Assembly: GCF_001485415.1 (NCBI RefSeq)
Contig: NZ_BCMQ01000001.1
Coordinates: 124,001-188,000 of the forward strand
Origin: Myroides odoratimimus
GTDB lineage: Bacteria; Bacteroidota; Bacteroidia; Flavobacteriales; Flavobacteriaceae
Length of the DNA: 64,000 nt
Reading direction: 5' to 3'
Part shown: piece after piece, positions 19,532 to 28,975 of the stretch
How the letters are laid out: each line of letters starts with the position of its first letter
Position numbering within the stretch: position 1 is the first letter of the stretch
Position numbers and translations under genes: made by a program
Notes under the pieces: model-generated
Told to the model about the DNA's origin: nothing
Databases searched by the model: none
The model's input: only the letters and a program-made list of their open reading frames with translations

Positions 19532-20533
19532 ATGATAAAAACAACTACTCACAAAACTATATACGCAAATATCACAGCGATCGGTGGGTATGTACCTGAG
19601 CAAAAAAGAACGAATGAGGACTTAGCTAAGGTAACAGACACGTCTGATGAATGGATTACAAAAAGAACAGGAATAAAAGAGAGAAGAATACTTGAGAAAG
19701 GACTAGCAACTTCTGATATGGCTGTAAGAGCCATAGAAAATCTAATCACTACATATAACAAAAAACGAACAGATATAGACGCTATCATAGTAGCTACGTC
19801 TACACCTGATATGCCTATGCCTGCTACAGCCAATATTGTATGCGAAAAGCTAGGTATAGAGAATGTATGGGGATTCGACGTCAATGCTGCCTGTTCGGGA
19901 TTTTTATATGCATTAGACCTAGGAGCCTCTCTAGTAGAAAGCCAACGTTATAAAAACGTAGTAGTCATCGGGGCAGATAAGATCAGTGCGTACGTCAATA
20001 TTCATGATCGCTCTACGAATATACTATTTGGTGATGGTGCAGGTGCAGTATGGTTAGAGCCTTCTACAGAGATAGGTGTTATGGATGCACTAATGCAGAG
20101 TAATGGCCAAGGAAAAGCATTCTTAAATATAGAGGGTGGTGGTTCATTATATCCTAATACTGATCTAGAAGAGGATGATGACAAAAAATATATCAAACAA
20201 GATGGTAAAGTAGTCTTCAAACAGGCTATACAGTCTATGAGTGATGCTTGTCTAAATGTTCTAGAAAGAAACAATCTTACAGTAGAGGATGTCAACTGGC
20301 TGGTACCTCATCAGGCAAACAAAAGAATCATCGATGCTGTAGGGAAGCAAATAGAAATACAAGAAGAGAAGACATTAGTCAATATCGCTAACTACGGTAA
20401 TACTATTGCGGCAACTATCCCATTGTGTATTTGGGAAAATACAGATAAGATTAAAAAAGGAGATTTAGTACTTCTAACAGCATTTGGAGCAGGGTTCTCT
20501 TGGGGAGCTAGCTTATTGCGTTGGTCAATATAA
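19532..20533 (+). CDS. fabH: 3-oxoacyl-[acyl-carrier-protein] synthase III (KAS III)
   Basis: Catalyses the first condensation of fatty-acid synthesis, joining an acyl-CoA to malonyl-ACP. The 333-residue protein has all three catalytic residues: Cys121 in NAACSGFLYALDLG, His in LVPHQANKRIIDA and Asn in IANYGNTIAATIP. The N-terminal motif TSDEWITKRTGIKERR is also typical. It stands alone, not in the usual plsX-fabH-fabD cluster, so it may be a second FabH copy, perhaps for branched primers; this is inference. A strong terminator follows. Confidence 0.92.
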   Translation: MIKTTTHKTIYANITAIGGYVPEQKRTNEDLAKVTDTSDEWITKRTGIKERRILEKGLATSDMAVRAIENLITTYNKKRTDIDAIIVATSTPDMPMPATANIVCEKLGIENVWGFDVNAACSGFLYALDLGASLVESQRYKNVVVIGADKISAYVNIHDRSTNILFGDGAGAVWLEPSTEIGVMDALMQSNGQGKAFLNIEGGGSLYPNTDLEEDDDKKYIKQDGKVVFKQAIQSMSDACLNVLERNNLTVEDVNWLVPHQANKRIIDAVGKQIEIQEEKTLVNIANYGNTIAATIPLCIWENTDKIKKGDLVLLTAFGAGFSWGASLLRWSI

Positions 20534-20551
20534 TCAACTTTGTAAATACAT

Positions 20552-20593
20552 AAAAAGTCCTTCGAATATGGTATTATTCGAAGGACTTTTTTT
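20552..20593 (+). terminator. Terminator after fabH
   Basis: Stem AAAAAGTCCTTCGAATA (from 20552) pairs with TATTCGAAGGACTTTTT (from 20575) with a 6-nt loop and ends in seven T; a good intrinsic terminator, 19 bp past fabH. Confidence 0.92.
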
Positions 20594-20649
20594 ATATCTC
20601 TTATTTCGGTATAAACTCTCTTCTTAATGAAAGTTTGTTCATCTATTTC

Positions 20650-20934
20650 TTAGATATACTTAGCTGGGTATTCTATCCCTTTCGCATCTAAATAAGCTAA
20701 AAGCTCATTGTGCTTATTCTCTATATTAGAGATACATTCACAAGAAATAGGACAAATAGCTGCTGGAGATATTTCTAAAATCTTAGCGATTTCATACAAC
20801 ACCTCATTCTTTAGCTTTGTTTTTCCACTCTCTATATCAGAATATGCTTTTTGCGAAATTCCTAATCTTTCAGCGACATACTCTTGTGAATAGCCTGAAT
20901 TCTTTCTTATACTCTTGATTCTATCAATATCCAT
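20650..20934 (-). CDS. Small XRE-family DNA-binding protein
   Basis: A Cro/CI-type HTH protein of 94 residues from the second in-frame Met (MDIDRIKSIRKNSGYSQ); the longer 106-residue frame from 20970 adds an unlikely N-tail. The HTH is residues about 3-58 (GYSQEYVAERLGISQKAYSD). The C-terminus has a Cys pair (CPISCEC) and a short helix. It has no operon partner and faces the possible small RNA at 21058-21170. Regulator of unknown target. Confidence 0.8.
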   Translation of the reverse strand: MDIDRIKSIRKNSGYSQEYVAERLGISQKAYSDIESGKTKLKNEVLYEIAKILEISPAAICPISCECISNIENKHNELLAYLDAKGIEYPAKYI

Positions 20935-21057
20935 AGCATTACTTTTAAAGACTGACTTCCCGTAAAACACTAATTTTACACTAATCTATGTAACAAAAGT
21001 ACCACTTTTCTGCATATAAAGTAAAACATATCAAAAATATACTTAATTTTGTAGAAC

Positions 21058-21170
21058 AAATTTTCATAAACAACAAGCCAGTCTAGCTCAAAATGATTAA
21101 AACTTCAATTTGAAATTCATTAATCATATAATCTAGCCTAAGAAAACTGCTTCCCCAAGCAGTTTTCTTT
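21058..21170 (+). ncRNA. Candidate small RNA (promoter-to-terminator, no ORF)
   Basis: A TAATTTTG -7 box at 21044-21051 is followed about 110 nt later by a strong hairpin terminator (AAGAAAACTGCTT, CCCC loop, AAGCAGTTTTCTT, 21140-21169). In between there is no frame longer than a few codons, but there is a second perfect inverted repeat (ATGATTAA 21093-21100 with TTAATCAT 21120-21127). I recognise no known RNA family. The rest of the gap 20935-21401 shows only a TATACTTTA box upstream of the receptor gene. Confidence 0.4.
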
Positions 21171-21401
21171 GTTTATAGACCTATCTATTCTACAACTGTA
21201 CAACTTTTTTTACTTCTACTGAACATTACTGACCTTTGGTGTTCAAAAAATGTTCATTTTCAGAAAAAAGCTGTTCGATAATGAACAGTACCTTAATTCA
21301 ATAAAAACTCAAACAATTAAATAACAACACCTTACAATAAATTTAATTTATTGGCACACAAATAGAATTATACTTTACAAACAAGTAAACTATAAAACTC
21401 A

Positions 21402-23783
21402 ATGAAAGCATTATTTATCTCAACTGCTTTATTCTTAACTGCATTAAGTGTAAATGCACAAAACACATTAAAAGGGTCTGTACAAAATACAGAAAAAGCT
21501 CCTGTGGACTTTGCAGAAATATACTTGCTAGATACAAAAGGTAACTTAGTACAATCTGCCTTCACAAACGAGCAAGGGACTTTCGAGATACACGATATAG
21601 AAAATAATACATACGCGTTCCAGATACACAGTTTCGGAGTAAAAGCCTATGACAAAAATATAGAGGTAAACCAGTCTTTAGACTTAGGAACTATCACGAT
21701 ACAACAAGATACTAAACTAGACGAGATCGTAGTAGAGTCGACTAAGAAGGTATTCGAGCGCAAAGTAGACCGCACTGTATTTAATATCGAGAACTCTGTA
21801 CACGCTACGAATAACGATGCTGTAGATTTATTAAAACTAACTCCTAGTCTTAAAGTAGATAACGAGAATATCTCTATCGTAGGTAAAAGTAATGTACGTG
21901 TAATGATCAACGATAAACTAGTACAGCTAACTGGTGAACAATTACTACAATACCTAAAAAGTATCCCTTCTGACAATATCAAAAAAATAGAAGTAATCAC
22001 TACACCTCCTGCTAAATATGATGCTGAAGGAAATAGTGGATTAATCAACATCGTCTTAAAAGAAGCTCTTCCTGATGCGTGGAATAACCAAATCAGTGCA
22101 GGTTATAAACAATCGACTAAGAACTTATTCAGAATTAGTGATGTGTTTAGTTATAATAAAGATAAAGTATCGCTAAAAGCAGGAATTACTGGTAGTAAGG
22201 GAGGTTACAATGTAGTAGAGAACTCAACAGTATACTATCCAACTGAAACTTGGAATGGAAAAAGTACGCGTTACAACAATAATGACTACTTATCGGGTAA
22301 CTTCCAGATAGATTATCAAATCACTGATAAAACATCTATAGGAGCTCAATACAATGGAGGAACAGGAGATCCAAAGTTTGATGATGGTGGTCTTATCACT
22401 GTTAATAACCTTGTTAATAACCCTGTTAAATATGTCAAAACAAACGCTAAAAATGACGGAGTTAATAACACTCACTCTGCTAATATAAACTTACTACATA
22501 AGATTGATACTCTAGGAACTAAGTATTCAATAGACGTTGATTACTTCAACTATGTGAACAACAAAGAGAGACTTTTCAACACAAATACAACAACTGTTGA
22601 TAACTCTGTTAACAATATGTTCATAGCAAACTCTACGGGTAATCAAAAAATAGAAAACTTCAGTGCTAAGATAGACTTTGAACAACCCTTAAAATGGGCT
22701 AAGTTATCTTATGGAGCTAAGGCAAGTTTCGTGGTAACAAATAACAAGACAAACTTCTTTAATCTATCATCTGGTACACCTATAGAAGACTTGAAACAAA
22801 AAGACAACTTTGAATACAAAGAAAACACACAAGCTTTATACATTAATGCTAGTAAAGAGTTTAATGATAAATGGACTGCTCAAGTAGGATTAAGATTGGA
22901 AACAACGCAGACTACTGGAACATCTGTGGTATATGATATCAAGAATAAAAAGAATTATGCGAAACTATTTCCTACTGTATATATAGCTTATAAAGTAAAT
23001 GACGATAATACACTATCGATCAACTATAACAGACGTATCTCTAGACCTGCATTTTGGGAGTTGAATCCTTTTAAATGGTACATCACTGAATATAGTGTAG
23101 CTGAAGGAAACCCTAAACTACAACCAGCCTTTACGGATAAAGTAGAATTTAATTATAACTATAAAGGTAAACTAGACTTTAGTATGTCTTATTCGAATAC
23201 GAAAGACGAATACTCTCAGTATCCAATAGTAGATATAGCAACTAATAAAACACTTTATCTACGAGATAATATATTAGATTATACAAGATATAACGCTGGA
23301 ATGAGTTATACATTTAATACGTTCCCTTGGTTACAATCTCAAAATGGTTTCTATGCATTCTATGCTGAATCTAAACTTAGTAAAGATGTAAAATTAGACA
23401 TAAACAATGGAGGTGGTTATTACTTCACATCGAATAATACAGCTTATCTAAACTCATCTAAGACATGGACTGCTCAAGTAGACTTCTGGTACCAACCAAG
23501 TTTAAAAGTAGGTATCTGGGAAGTAACTGAGGTCTATGCATTAAACTTAGGAATGAAATACGCCATGCTTGACAAAAAGTTAAACCTATCAATCTATGCT
23601 AATGACATCTTTAAAACTGGTTCGCAGACAGCTTCTACCAATACAAACAATGTAAATCAAAAATACTATAACTACTACGACCAACGTTATTTCAATTTAG
23701 GTGTAAGTTACTCATTTGGAAATAGTAAGATTAAAGTAAGAGAACACCAAGGTGGTAACGCTGAAGAAAGAAACAGAAAATAA
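21402..23783 (+). CDS. TonB-dependent-receptor-like outer-membrane barrel protein (copy 1)
   Basis: A 793-residue outer-membrane protein of the Bacteroidota 'OMP_b-brl_3' type. In order: signal peptide (LFISTALFLTALSVNAQ), carboxypeptidase-regulatory-like Ig domain (about 20-100), plug-like domain (SNVRVMINDKLVQLTG; IKKIEVITTPPAKYDAEGN), then a large barrel with Asn/Tyr-rich strands. It ends SYSFGNSK plus a short polar tail; the barrel itself is complete. It is followed after 30 bp by a paralogue and both stop before one terminator. There is no SusD partner, so a SusC role is unlikely; the substrate is unknown. Confidence 0.85.
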   Translation: MKALFISTALFLTALSVNAQNTLKGSVQNTEKAPVDFAEIYLLDTKGNLVQSAFTNEQGTFEIHDIENNTYAFQIHSFGVKAYDKNIEVNQSLDLGTITIQQDTKLDEIVVESTKKVFERKVDRTVFNIENSVHATNNDAVDLLKLTPSLKVDNENISIVGKSNVRVMINDKLVQLTGEQLLQYLKSIPSDNIKKIEVITTPPAKYDAEGNSGLINIVLKEALPDAWNNQISAGYKQSTKNLFRISDVFSYNKDKVSLKAGITGSKGGYNVVENSTVYYPTETWNGKSTRYNNNDYLSGNFQIDYQITDKTSIGAQYNGGTGDPKFDDGGLITVNNLVNNPVKYVKTNAKNDGVNNTHSANINLLHKIDTLGTKYSIDVDYFNYVNNKERLFNTNTTTVDNSVNNMFIANSTGNQKIENFSAKIDFEQPLKWAKLSYGAKASFVVTNNKTNFFNLSSGTPIEDLKQKDNFEYKENTQALYINASKEFNDKWTAQVGLRLETTQTTGTSVVYDIKNKKNYAKLFPTVYIAYKVNDDNTLSINYNRRISRPAFWELNPFKWYITEYSVAEGNPKLQPAFTDKVEFNYNYKGKLDFSMSYSNTKDEYSQYPIVDIATNKTLYLRDNILDYTRYNAGMSYTFNTFPWLQSQNGFYAFYAESKLSKDVKLDINNGGGYYFTSNNTAYLNSSKTWTAQVDFWYQPSLKVGIWEVTEVYALNLGMKYAMLDKKLNLSIYANDIFKTGSQTASTNTNNVNQKYYNYYDQRYFNLGVSYSFGNSKIKVREHQGGNAEERNRK

Positions 23784-23813
23784 TATAATACAACCTACTA
23801 CAACTAACTAACG

Positions 23814-26183
23814 ATGAAAAACTTATTCACATTACTTTTAACTATTCTATGTAGTCAATTCATACTAGCACAGTCTTCTATCAAGGGGACTGTGGTAGAC
23901 CAATCTGACAAACCTGTGGATTATGCAGAGATACAATTATTTCGACCTAATGATACTTTTGTAAAACAGAGTTTCTCTGACGAAACAGGTCTATTCAGTA
24001 TGGAGGATATTGCCAAGGGAGATTATGTACTTAAGATATTCCACTTAGGTCAATTAGTAAGTGAACAACAACTAGCAGTTCAGAGTGATGTCGATCTAAA
24101 AAATATCTCCGTAAAAAATGAGCAACAACTAGATGAGATCGTTCTGCATGCTGAAAAAAGATTAGTAGAACGAAAAGTAGATAGACTGGTGTACAATACA
24201 GCTAATAGCATCGCTTCTCAAGGAATGGACGCCTTAGAAGCACTAGCCACTACGCCAATGGTCAAAGTACAAAACGACAAAATCAGTATCAGTGGTAAAA
24301 ACAATGTACGTATCATGGTAGATGATAGAATGCTAGAACTACAAGGGGATGCACTAACAAACTACCTGCGTACACTGCGCTCTGATGATATCGAAAAAAT
24401 AGAAGTAATAACAACTCCTTCTGCTAAATATGAAGCAAGTGGTAATGCAGGTATCATCAATATCATCTTAAAAAAGAATAAACGCATGGGAGTATATGGA
24501 ACAGTGAGTTCTAACTATTCATATAACAACTATAATTCTGGTGGTGGTAATGGTAGCTTAAATTATCAAAACAAGAAGTGGAGCGTAATGCTTAAAGGTA
24601 ATATCAATAATAGCAACAATTCTAACACCAATGACAACACTTATCAAGATGATAAGAGGTACTTAGGCAACAACTCTTTAAATGAGTCTTCTTATAAAAA
24701 TAGAGGAGCAAGTATCACTACGAACTATCAGCTGACAGACAATGCTGTTATAGGTGGTTCATACAATTATACTAAATTCTCTGGTGACCCTAGAGCATTT
24801 ACAACTTCTACTTATAAAAGTTATCCTTTTACAGCAACTGATTCTATTATTAATTCAGTAAACCGATCTTATACTAAAAATAACTATCATACAGCTAATC
24901 TATTCTTTGATCAGAAACTAGATACATTAGGGAGTAAAATAGCGATAGGTGCTAATTATTTCTCTAATTCACCAGACCAATCATTTGATATCAAAGAATT
25001 TGATAATAGCTCTGTACTTAGAAGATATAATACCTATACTAATACGCTTAAGTATAGTGTATATAGTCTAAATGCGGATTTAACTTATCACTTGCCTTGG
25101 GCAGAAGTAGAGTTTGGAGCAAAGTATACTACTTATGACAATAAAGCTCAAGTAACTTATTTTAATATCAAGAATGGCAATGCTACATTAGATCCTCTAA
25201 AGAGTAATCGATTTAACTACACTGAAGATAACTATGCTGCATACCTAAGCTTCACTAAACAGCTAACAGAGAAGTGGAGTGTAAAAGGTGGAATGCGCTA
25301 TGAACAAACAGAGGCAAAAGGTCATCAACTAGATAATAACGAGAAGTTCACGAAGTCTTATGGTAAGTGGTTCCCTACAGCGTATGTATCATTCACGCCT
25401 AATGAGACACACTCATTTAGTTTTAACTACTCTAAGCGTATTAATAGACCATACTCTAATGTCTTAAATCCGTTTAAGTATTATTCTAATAGCTATACAT
25501 ATCATCAAGGTAATCCAGAACTTAATCCTTCTTATACAAACAACTACGAACTAAGTTATGTATATAATGGGGCATTATCTGTGAATCTTAATTACTATCA
25601 TATGACTGATCAGTTTGATTATATGAATAAGTACGTAGATGGTGTATTCATGAGTTCGACATACAATATGCTCAACAGTGATAACTATGGTGTAGATATC
25701 TCTTATAACAATGCGATAACAGCCTGGTGGGAAACAAATTCAGGATTAGAATACATAATGTCATCTCCATACTACAGAAATGAAGCAGCAACACAAGTAG
25801 GACTAAAAGGAAACTTATTTGATTACTATTCACAAAACACATTCTCTGTGAATAATGCAAAGACTTTAAAACTATTACTTAACTGGTATCACCAAATACC
25901 ACATAAGGAAGACAACACTAGATACAGCTCATATAGCTCACTCTCATTTGGGGCTAAACTAGCTTTACTAGACAAAAAACTGAATATTAATATGACCATG
26001 CAAGACATCTTCAATACTGGTAAGAGCAATGGTACTTCTTATTACAAAGATAATGTACAGTCTTTCAAGAACTCTTGGAACTCTCGTAGATTCAGTATAA
26101 GTGCATCCTATACATTCGGTAACTCTAAGAACAAGAAAGCAATACAAGAAGCAAATTTCGAAGATAAAAACAGAAGTAATTAA
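23814..26183 (+). CDS. TonB-dependent-receptor-like outer-membrane barrel protein (copy 2)
   Basis: A 789-residue paralogue of the gene before it, with the same order of signal peptide (LFTLLLTILCSQFILAQ), regulatory-like Ig domain, plug (NNVRIMVDDRMLELQGDAL; IEVITTPSAKYEASGNAG) and barrel. Both end in an SYTFGNSK/SYSFGNSK strand with a basic tail. The two are clearly similar yet well diverged, which points to an old tandem duplication and possibly different ligands or a paired receptor. The terminator at 26219-26254 ends the two-gene unit. Confidence 0.85.
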   Translation: MKNLFTLLLTILCSQFILAQSSIKGTVVDQSDKPVDYAEIQLFRPNDTFVKQSFSDETGLFSMEDIAKGDYVLKIFHLGQLVSEQQLAVQSDVDLKNISVKNEQQLDEIVLHAEKRLVERKVDRLVYNTANSIASQGMDALEALATTPMVKVQNDKISISGKNNVRIMVDDRMLELQGDALTNYLRTLRSDDIEKIEVITTPSAKYEASGNAGIINIILKKNKRMGVYGTVSSNYSYNNYNSGGGNGSLNYQNKKWSVMLKGNINNSNNSNTNDNTYQDDKRYLGNNSLNESSYKNRGASITTNYQLTDNAVIGGSYNYTKFSGDPRAFTTSTYKSYPFTATDSIINSVNRSYTKNNYHTANLFFDQKLDTLGSKIAIGANYFSNSPDQSFDIKEFDNSSVLRRYNTYTNTLKYSVYSLNADLTYHLPWAEVEFGAKYTTYDNKAQVTYFNIKNGNATLDPLKSNRFNYTEDNYAAYLSFTKQLTEKWSVKGGMRYEQTEAKGHQLDNNEKFTKSYGKWFPTAYVSFTPNETHSFSFNYSKRINRPYSNVLNPFKYYSNSYTYHQGNPELNPSYTNNYELSYVYNGALSVNLNYYHMTDQFDYMNKYVDGVFMSSTYNMLNSDNYGVDISYNNAITAWWETNSGLEYIMSSPYYRNEAATQVGLKGNLFDYYSQNTFSVNNAKTLKLLLNWYHQIPHKEDNTRYSSYSSLSFGAKLALLDKKLNINMTMQDIFNTGKSNGTSYYKDNVQSFKNSWNSRRFSISASYTFGNSKNKKAIQEANFEDKNRSN

Positions 26184-26218
26184 ATGAATTGAGTTAGTTA
26201 GAACAATTATTACTTAGA

Positions 26219-26254
26219 GGGGCTGTTTCATTATAGAATGAGACAGCCCCTTGT
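26219..26254 (+). terminator. Terminator after the receptor pair
   Basis: GGGGCTGTTTCATT (26219-26232), loop ATAG, AATGAGACAGCCCC (26237-26250), one G-T pair. The T-run behind it is short, but the stem is strong and can serve both converging genes. Confidence 0.8.
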
Positions 26255-26282
26255 CTTACATAAAATCTCAAAAATAAATCAG

Positions 26283-27281
26283 TTATAGTTCAGCATTTCT
26301 ACCTACTATCTCATTATTCGTTTTAAGTTGTTTTAGGTTATCTAATGTAATAAAGGCTATCTGAGTCAGTGCTTCATCTGTAAAGAAAGCCTGATGAGCA
26401 GTTACTAATACATTTGGGAACGAAGTCAATAATTGTAAACGTTCGTCCTCTAATATTGTACCTGATAAGTCTCTAAAAAACACCTTCTCTTCTTGCTCGT
26501 ATACATCTATTCCCAAAGCTCCTATTTTCTTTGCTCTTAACCCTTGTATAATAGCGTGCGTATCGATCAGTTTACCTCTACTCGTATTAATCAGCATTAC
26601 TCCATCTTTCATTTTACTAATCGTATCTTCATTAATCAGATGCATCGTATCTGGTGTAAGTGGACAGTGTAGCGAAATAATATCAGACTTCGTAAATAGT
26701 TCTTCCAACTCTACATAACGAATCCCTTCAGCTTCTAATTGTTCATTTTTATAGATATCATAAGCTAGCACTTCAGTACCTAAAGCTTTCATCATGCGAC
26801 AAAAAACCGCGCCTATATTACCCGTACCTATAATTCCGACTGTCTTTTTATAGATATTCGTTCCTAACAATCCATTTAAAGAGAAGTTCTGTTCTCTAAC
26901 GCGATTATACGCCTTGTGAATCTTTCTATTAATAGTAAATAGCATAGCTAGTGTATGCTCTGCTACTGCTTCTGGTGAATATGCAGGTACACGACAAACT
27001 CGTATATTATGTTGATGAGCAGCGTCCAAGTCTACGTTATTAAACCCTGCGCAACGAAGAGCAATATACTTAACATTCTTTTTAGCTAGATTACTAATCA
27101 CCTCAGCGTCTACTTTATCATTTACGAATACACATACTACATCAGTACCTTCTGTAATCACATTCACTGTTTGTTCATCCAAACCCGTTTCAAAGTATTC
27201 TAATTCAAAGCCAAATTGTTTATTCTCCTTATCAAAGAATGTCACATCATAAGGTTGCGTAGAAAAAAAAGCAATCTTCAT
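26283..27281 (-). CDS. ldhA: D-lactate dehydrogenase (D-2-hydroxyacid dehydrogenase family)
   Basis: NADH-linked reduction of pyruvate to D-lactate, or a close 2-hydroxyacid reaction. The 332-residue protein has the Rossmann motif GIIGTGNIGAVF, the catalytic Arg in NTSRGKLIDT, Glu in DVYEQEEKVFF and His in VTAHQAFFTDEAL. The segment FRDLSGTILEDERLQLL is typical of the LdhA subgroup, which favours D-lactate over glycerate or phosphoglycerate. It is monocistronic. The 400-bp region upstream (27282-27682) shows no gene; a run of short A/T-rich sequence and a TATTTTG near-box at 27631 are all I see. Confidence 0.88.
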   Translation of the reverse strand: MKIAFFSTQPYDVTFFDKENKQFGFELEYFETGLDEQTVNVITEGTDVVCVFVNDKVDAEVISNLAKKNVKYIALRCAGFNNVDLDAAHQHNIRVCRVPAYSPEAVAEHTLAMLFTINRKIHKAYNRVREQNFSLNGLLGTNIYKKTVGIIGTGNIGAVFCRMMKALGTEVLAYDIYKNEQLEAEGIRYVELEELFTKSDIISLHCPLTPDTMHLINEDTISKMKDGVMLINTSRGKLIDTHAIIQGLRAKKIGALGIDVYEQEEKVFFRDLSGTILEDERLQLLTSFPNVLVTAHQAFFTDEALTQIAFITLDNLKQLKTNNEIVGRNAEL

Positions 27282-27682
27282 ATCTTACTATTTTTAATAT
27301 TATTATTTCTGTCTCTATGAGACAAGGTATTTTCCTTGTTTCACTTATTAAAGTTACTGATAAAAAACCATTAAACCACGTAATGCGACTTCTTTTACCC
27401 AATAAACGTAGGGTTAAAAGCAATCCTTTTAATAACAATTTTATATATCTTCATTTATCTTCAAAATCTTATGAGGTAAACTAAGAAAAAAAGGACACTA
27501 CAAAAACATAAAACTAAACAAATCAACTCATTACAAAAACAACTATTTATTCTAGTCTATAAATCCTCCTAACCCACTCCAATTAATAATATTTTCCCCT
27601 AAATACGTAGCACTTACAATAATTTTTCATTATTTTGTGAACTTTCTTGAACGTAAATAAACAAGCCTTTTTCACGAATAAA

Positions 27683-28873
27683 ATGATTGCAAAAATTCAA
27701 CTTAAATTAAATAATGACGTATTGCTTACAGTCATCAAAATGGTTAAGCATACAGATGACTATATTGTAGAGAATGTCACAGACGCATTACTAATAAGCA
27801 TCAAAGAAGATTTAATCAATAAGTTAGAAGATAAAGCAAAGACCATACAGAAACAAGTTTCTATTCTTGATCATAATAAAAAGCATTCATTAGTATTGAA
27901 ATACCATGAAGCGTATTCTATGTATAAGCTTTTAGAGGCTGTTCACGAAAAAGAATTATTCAATGATAACTTACATATCAAAAAGATAAAAAGACTTATC
28001 TCAGAGCTACATAATAAACTAGACATCTTCGCTAAAGAAGAAGATATCACTATCATAGATGAAGACTTAGTAGAAGATAACCCAATAGAGGTTACAGAGA
28101 CTAAGCCTGAGAGAATCTTAGTATTAGAAGGTGTAGAAGACGCTCATACAGTAGATCCTAATCAAGTAGAGATCCCTATTCTATTTGATATGACAGATGC
28201 CTTTAGTGATCATGAAGAAGAAATAAATATGCCTAACGAGGAATTATCTCATGAGGTAATATCTACTATGCCTAATACCTTAGAAGAGTTATTCACGCCT
28301 TCTGTAGAGGAAGAAATAATCCCTGATAACGAACTCCCTTTAGATCATAATTCTTATCTAGAGAAAGAAATGGATGTGACAGAAGAAACAATAGGTTCTA
28401 CAGAGGAATCTAATACAACATCTGAAACATTCCCTACTCAAGAAACGATCTACAGTACAGAGGAAGACTTATTCATGACGAGTATACCAGAAAGTCAACC
28501 TAAGTTAGATTGGGAGAGAATTACTACAGAAGACCCTTCACCATCTTCAGAGAAAAAGAATACAGCAGAACAAGTAACCTTCAGTGATCCTAAATACAAC
28601 GAGTTATTTAATATTGCTAAAACTGGTATAAATGTAGATGAACAAGATCTTATCAATCACGAACCTATCATCTCGTCACAGCCAGAACAAGAAATGAATA
28701 CCCTGCTTACTGAAGAAGAGGACATTCCATATAGTCAAGATGTTATGCAAATAGAAATATTTGATGTAGAAATGATTGAGGTTGAACCTAGTGAACGAAA
28801 AGAAAAGAAAGAGAAGAAAAAAGAAAAGAAAATAGTCAAAGCTGAACAAGACGGACAGATTAGCCTATTCTAA
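27683..28873 (+). CDS. Acidic protein of unknown function with C-terminal clamp-binding-like motif
   Basis: A 396-residue cytoplasmic protein from the ATG at 27683; a longer frame from a TTG at 27647 is less likely. Residues 1-125 look folded and helical. Residues about 130-370 are very acidic and low in complexity, probably disordered. A Lys-rich patch (ERKEKKEKKKEKKIVK) then leads to the extreme C-terminus, GQISLF. That end matches the beta-sliding-clamp (DnaN) binding pentapeptide QL(S/D)LF with one conservative change. No enzyme motif is visible. The gene is single and followed by a terminator. A replication or repair link is inference from the tail. Confidence 0.75.
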   Translation: MIAKIQLKLNNDVLLTVIKMVKHTDDYIVENVTDALLISIKEDLINKLEDKAKTIQKQVSILDHNKKHSLVLKYHEAYSMYKLLEAVHEKELFNDNLHIKKIKRLISELHNKLDIFAKEEDITIIDEDLVEDNPIEVTETKPERILVLEGVEDAHTVDPNQVEIPILFDMTDAFSDHEEEINMPNEELSHEVISTMPNTLEELFTPSVEEEIIPDNELPLDHNSYLEKEMDVTEETIGSTEESNTTSETFPTQETIYSTEEDLFMTSIPESQPKLDWERITTEDPSPSSEKKNTAEQVTFSDPKYNELFNIAKTGINVDEQDLINHEPIISSQPEQEMNTLLTEEEDIPYSQDVMQIEIFDVEMIEVEPSERKEKKEKKKEKKIVKAEQDGQISLF

Positions 28874-28880
28874 CGATACA

Positions 28881-28909
28881 GCCACTCCCAAAAAGAGTGG
28901 CTTTTTTTT
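28881..28909 (+). terminator. Terminator of the acidic-protein gene
   Basis: GCCACTC (28881-28887) pairs with GAGTGGC (28895-28901), followed by eight T; a textbook intrinsic terminator. Confidence 0.92.
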
Positions 28910-28913
28910 GTAT

Positions 28914-28948
28914 AAAAAAAGCAAGACCTCATATTCTGAAGTCTTGCT
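28914..28948 (-). terminator. Terminator of the Sel1/Hsp90 operon
   Basis: AGCAAGAC (28920-28927) pairs with GTCTTGCT (28941-28948); on the minus strand it is followed by a run of T (28914-28919). It sits 28 bp after the last gene of the operon. Confidence 0.85.
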
Positions 28949-28975
28949 GTAAATATCTAAAGTCAATAAGCACGT

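Noticed and set aside
21402..26183. SusC/SusD polysaccharide utilisation locus
   Set aside because: No SusD gene, no glycoside hydrolases, and the receptors are of the shorter barrel type.
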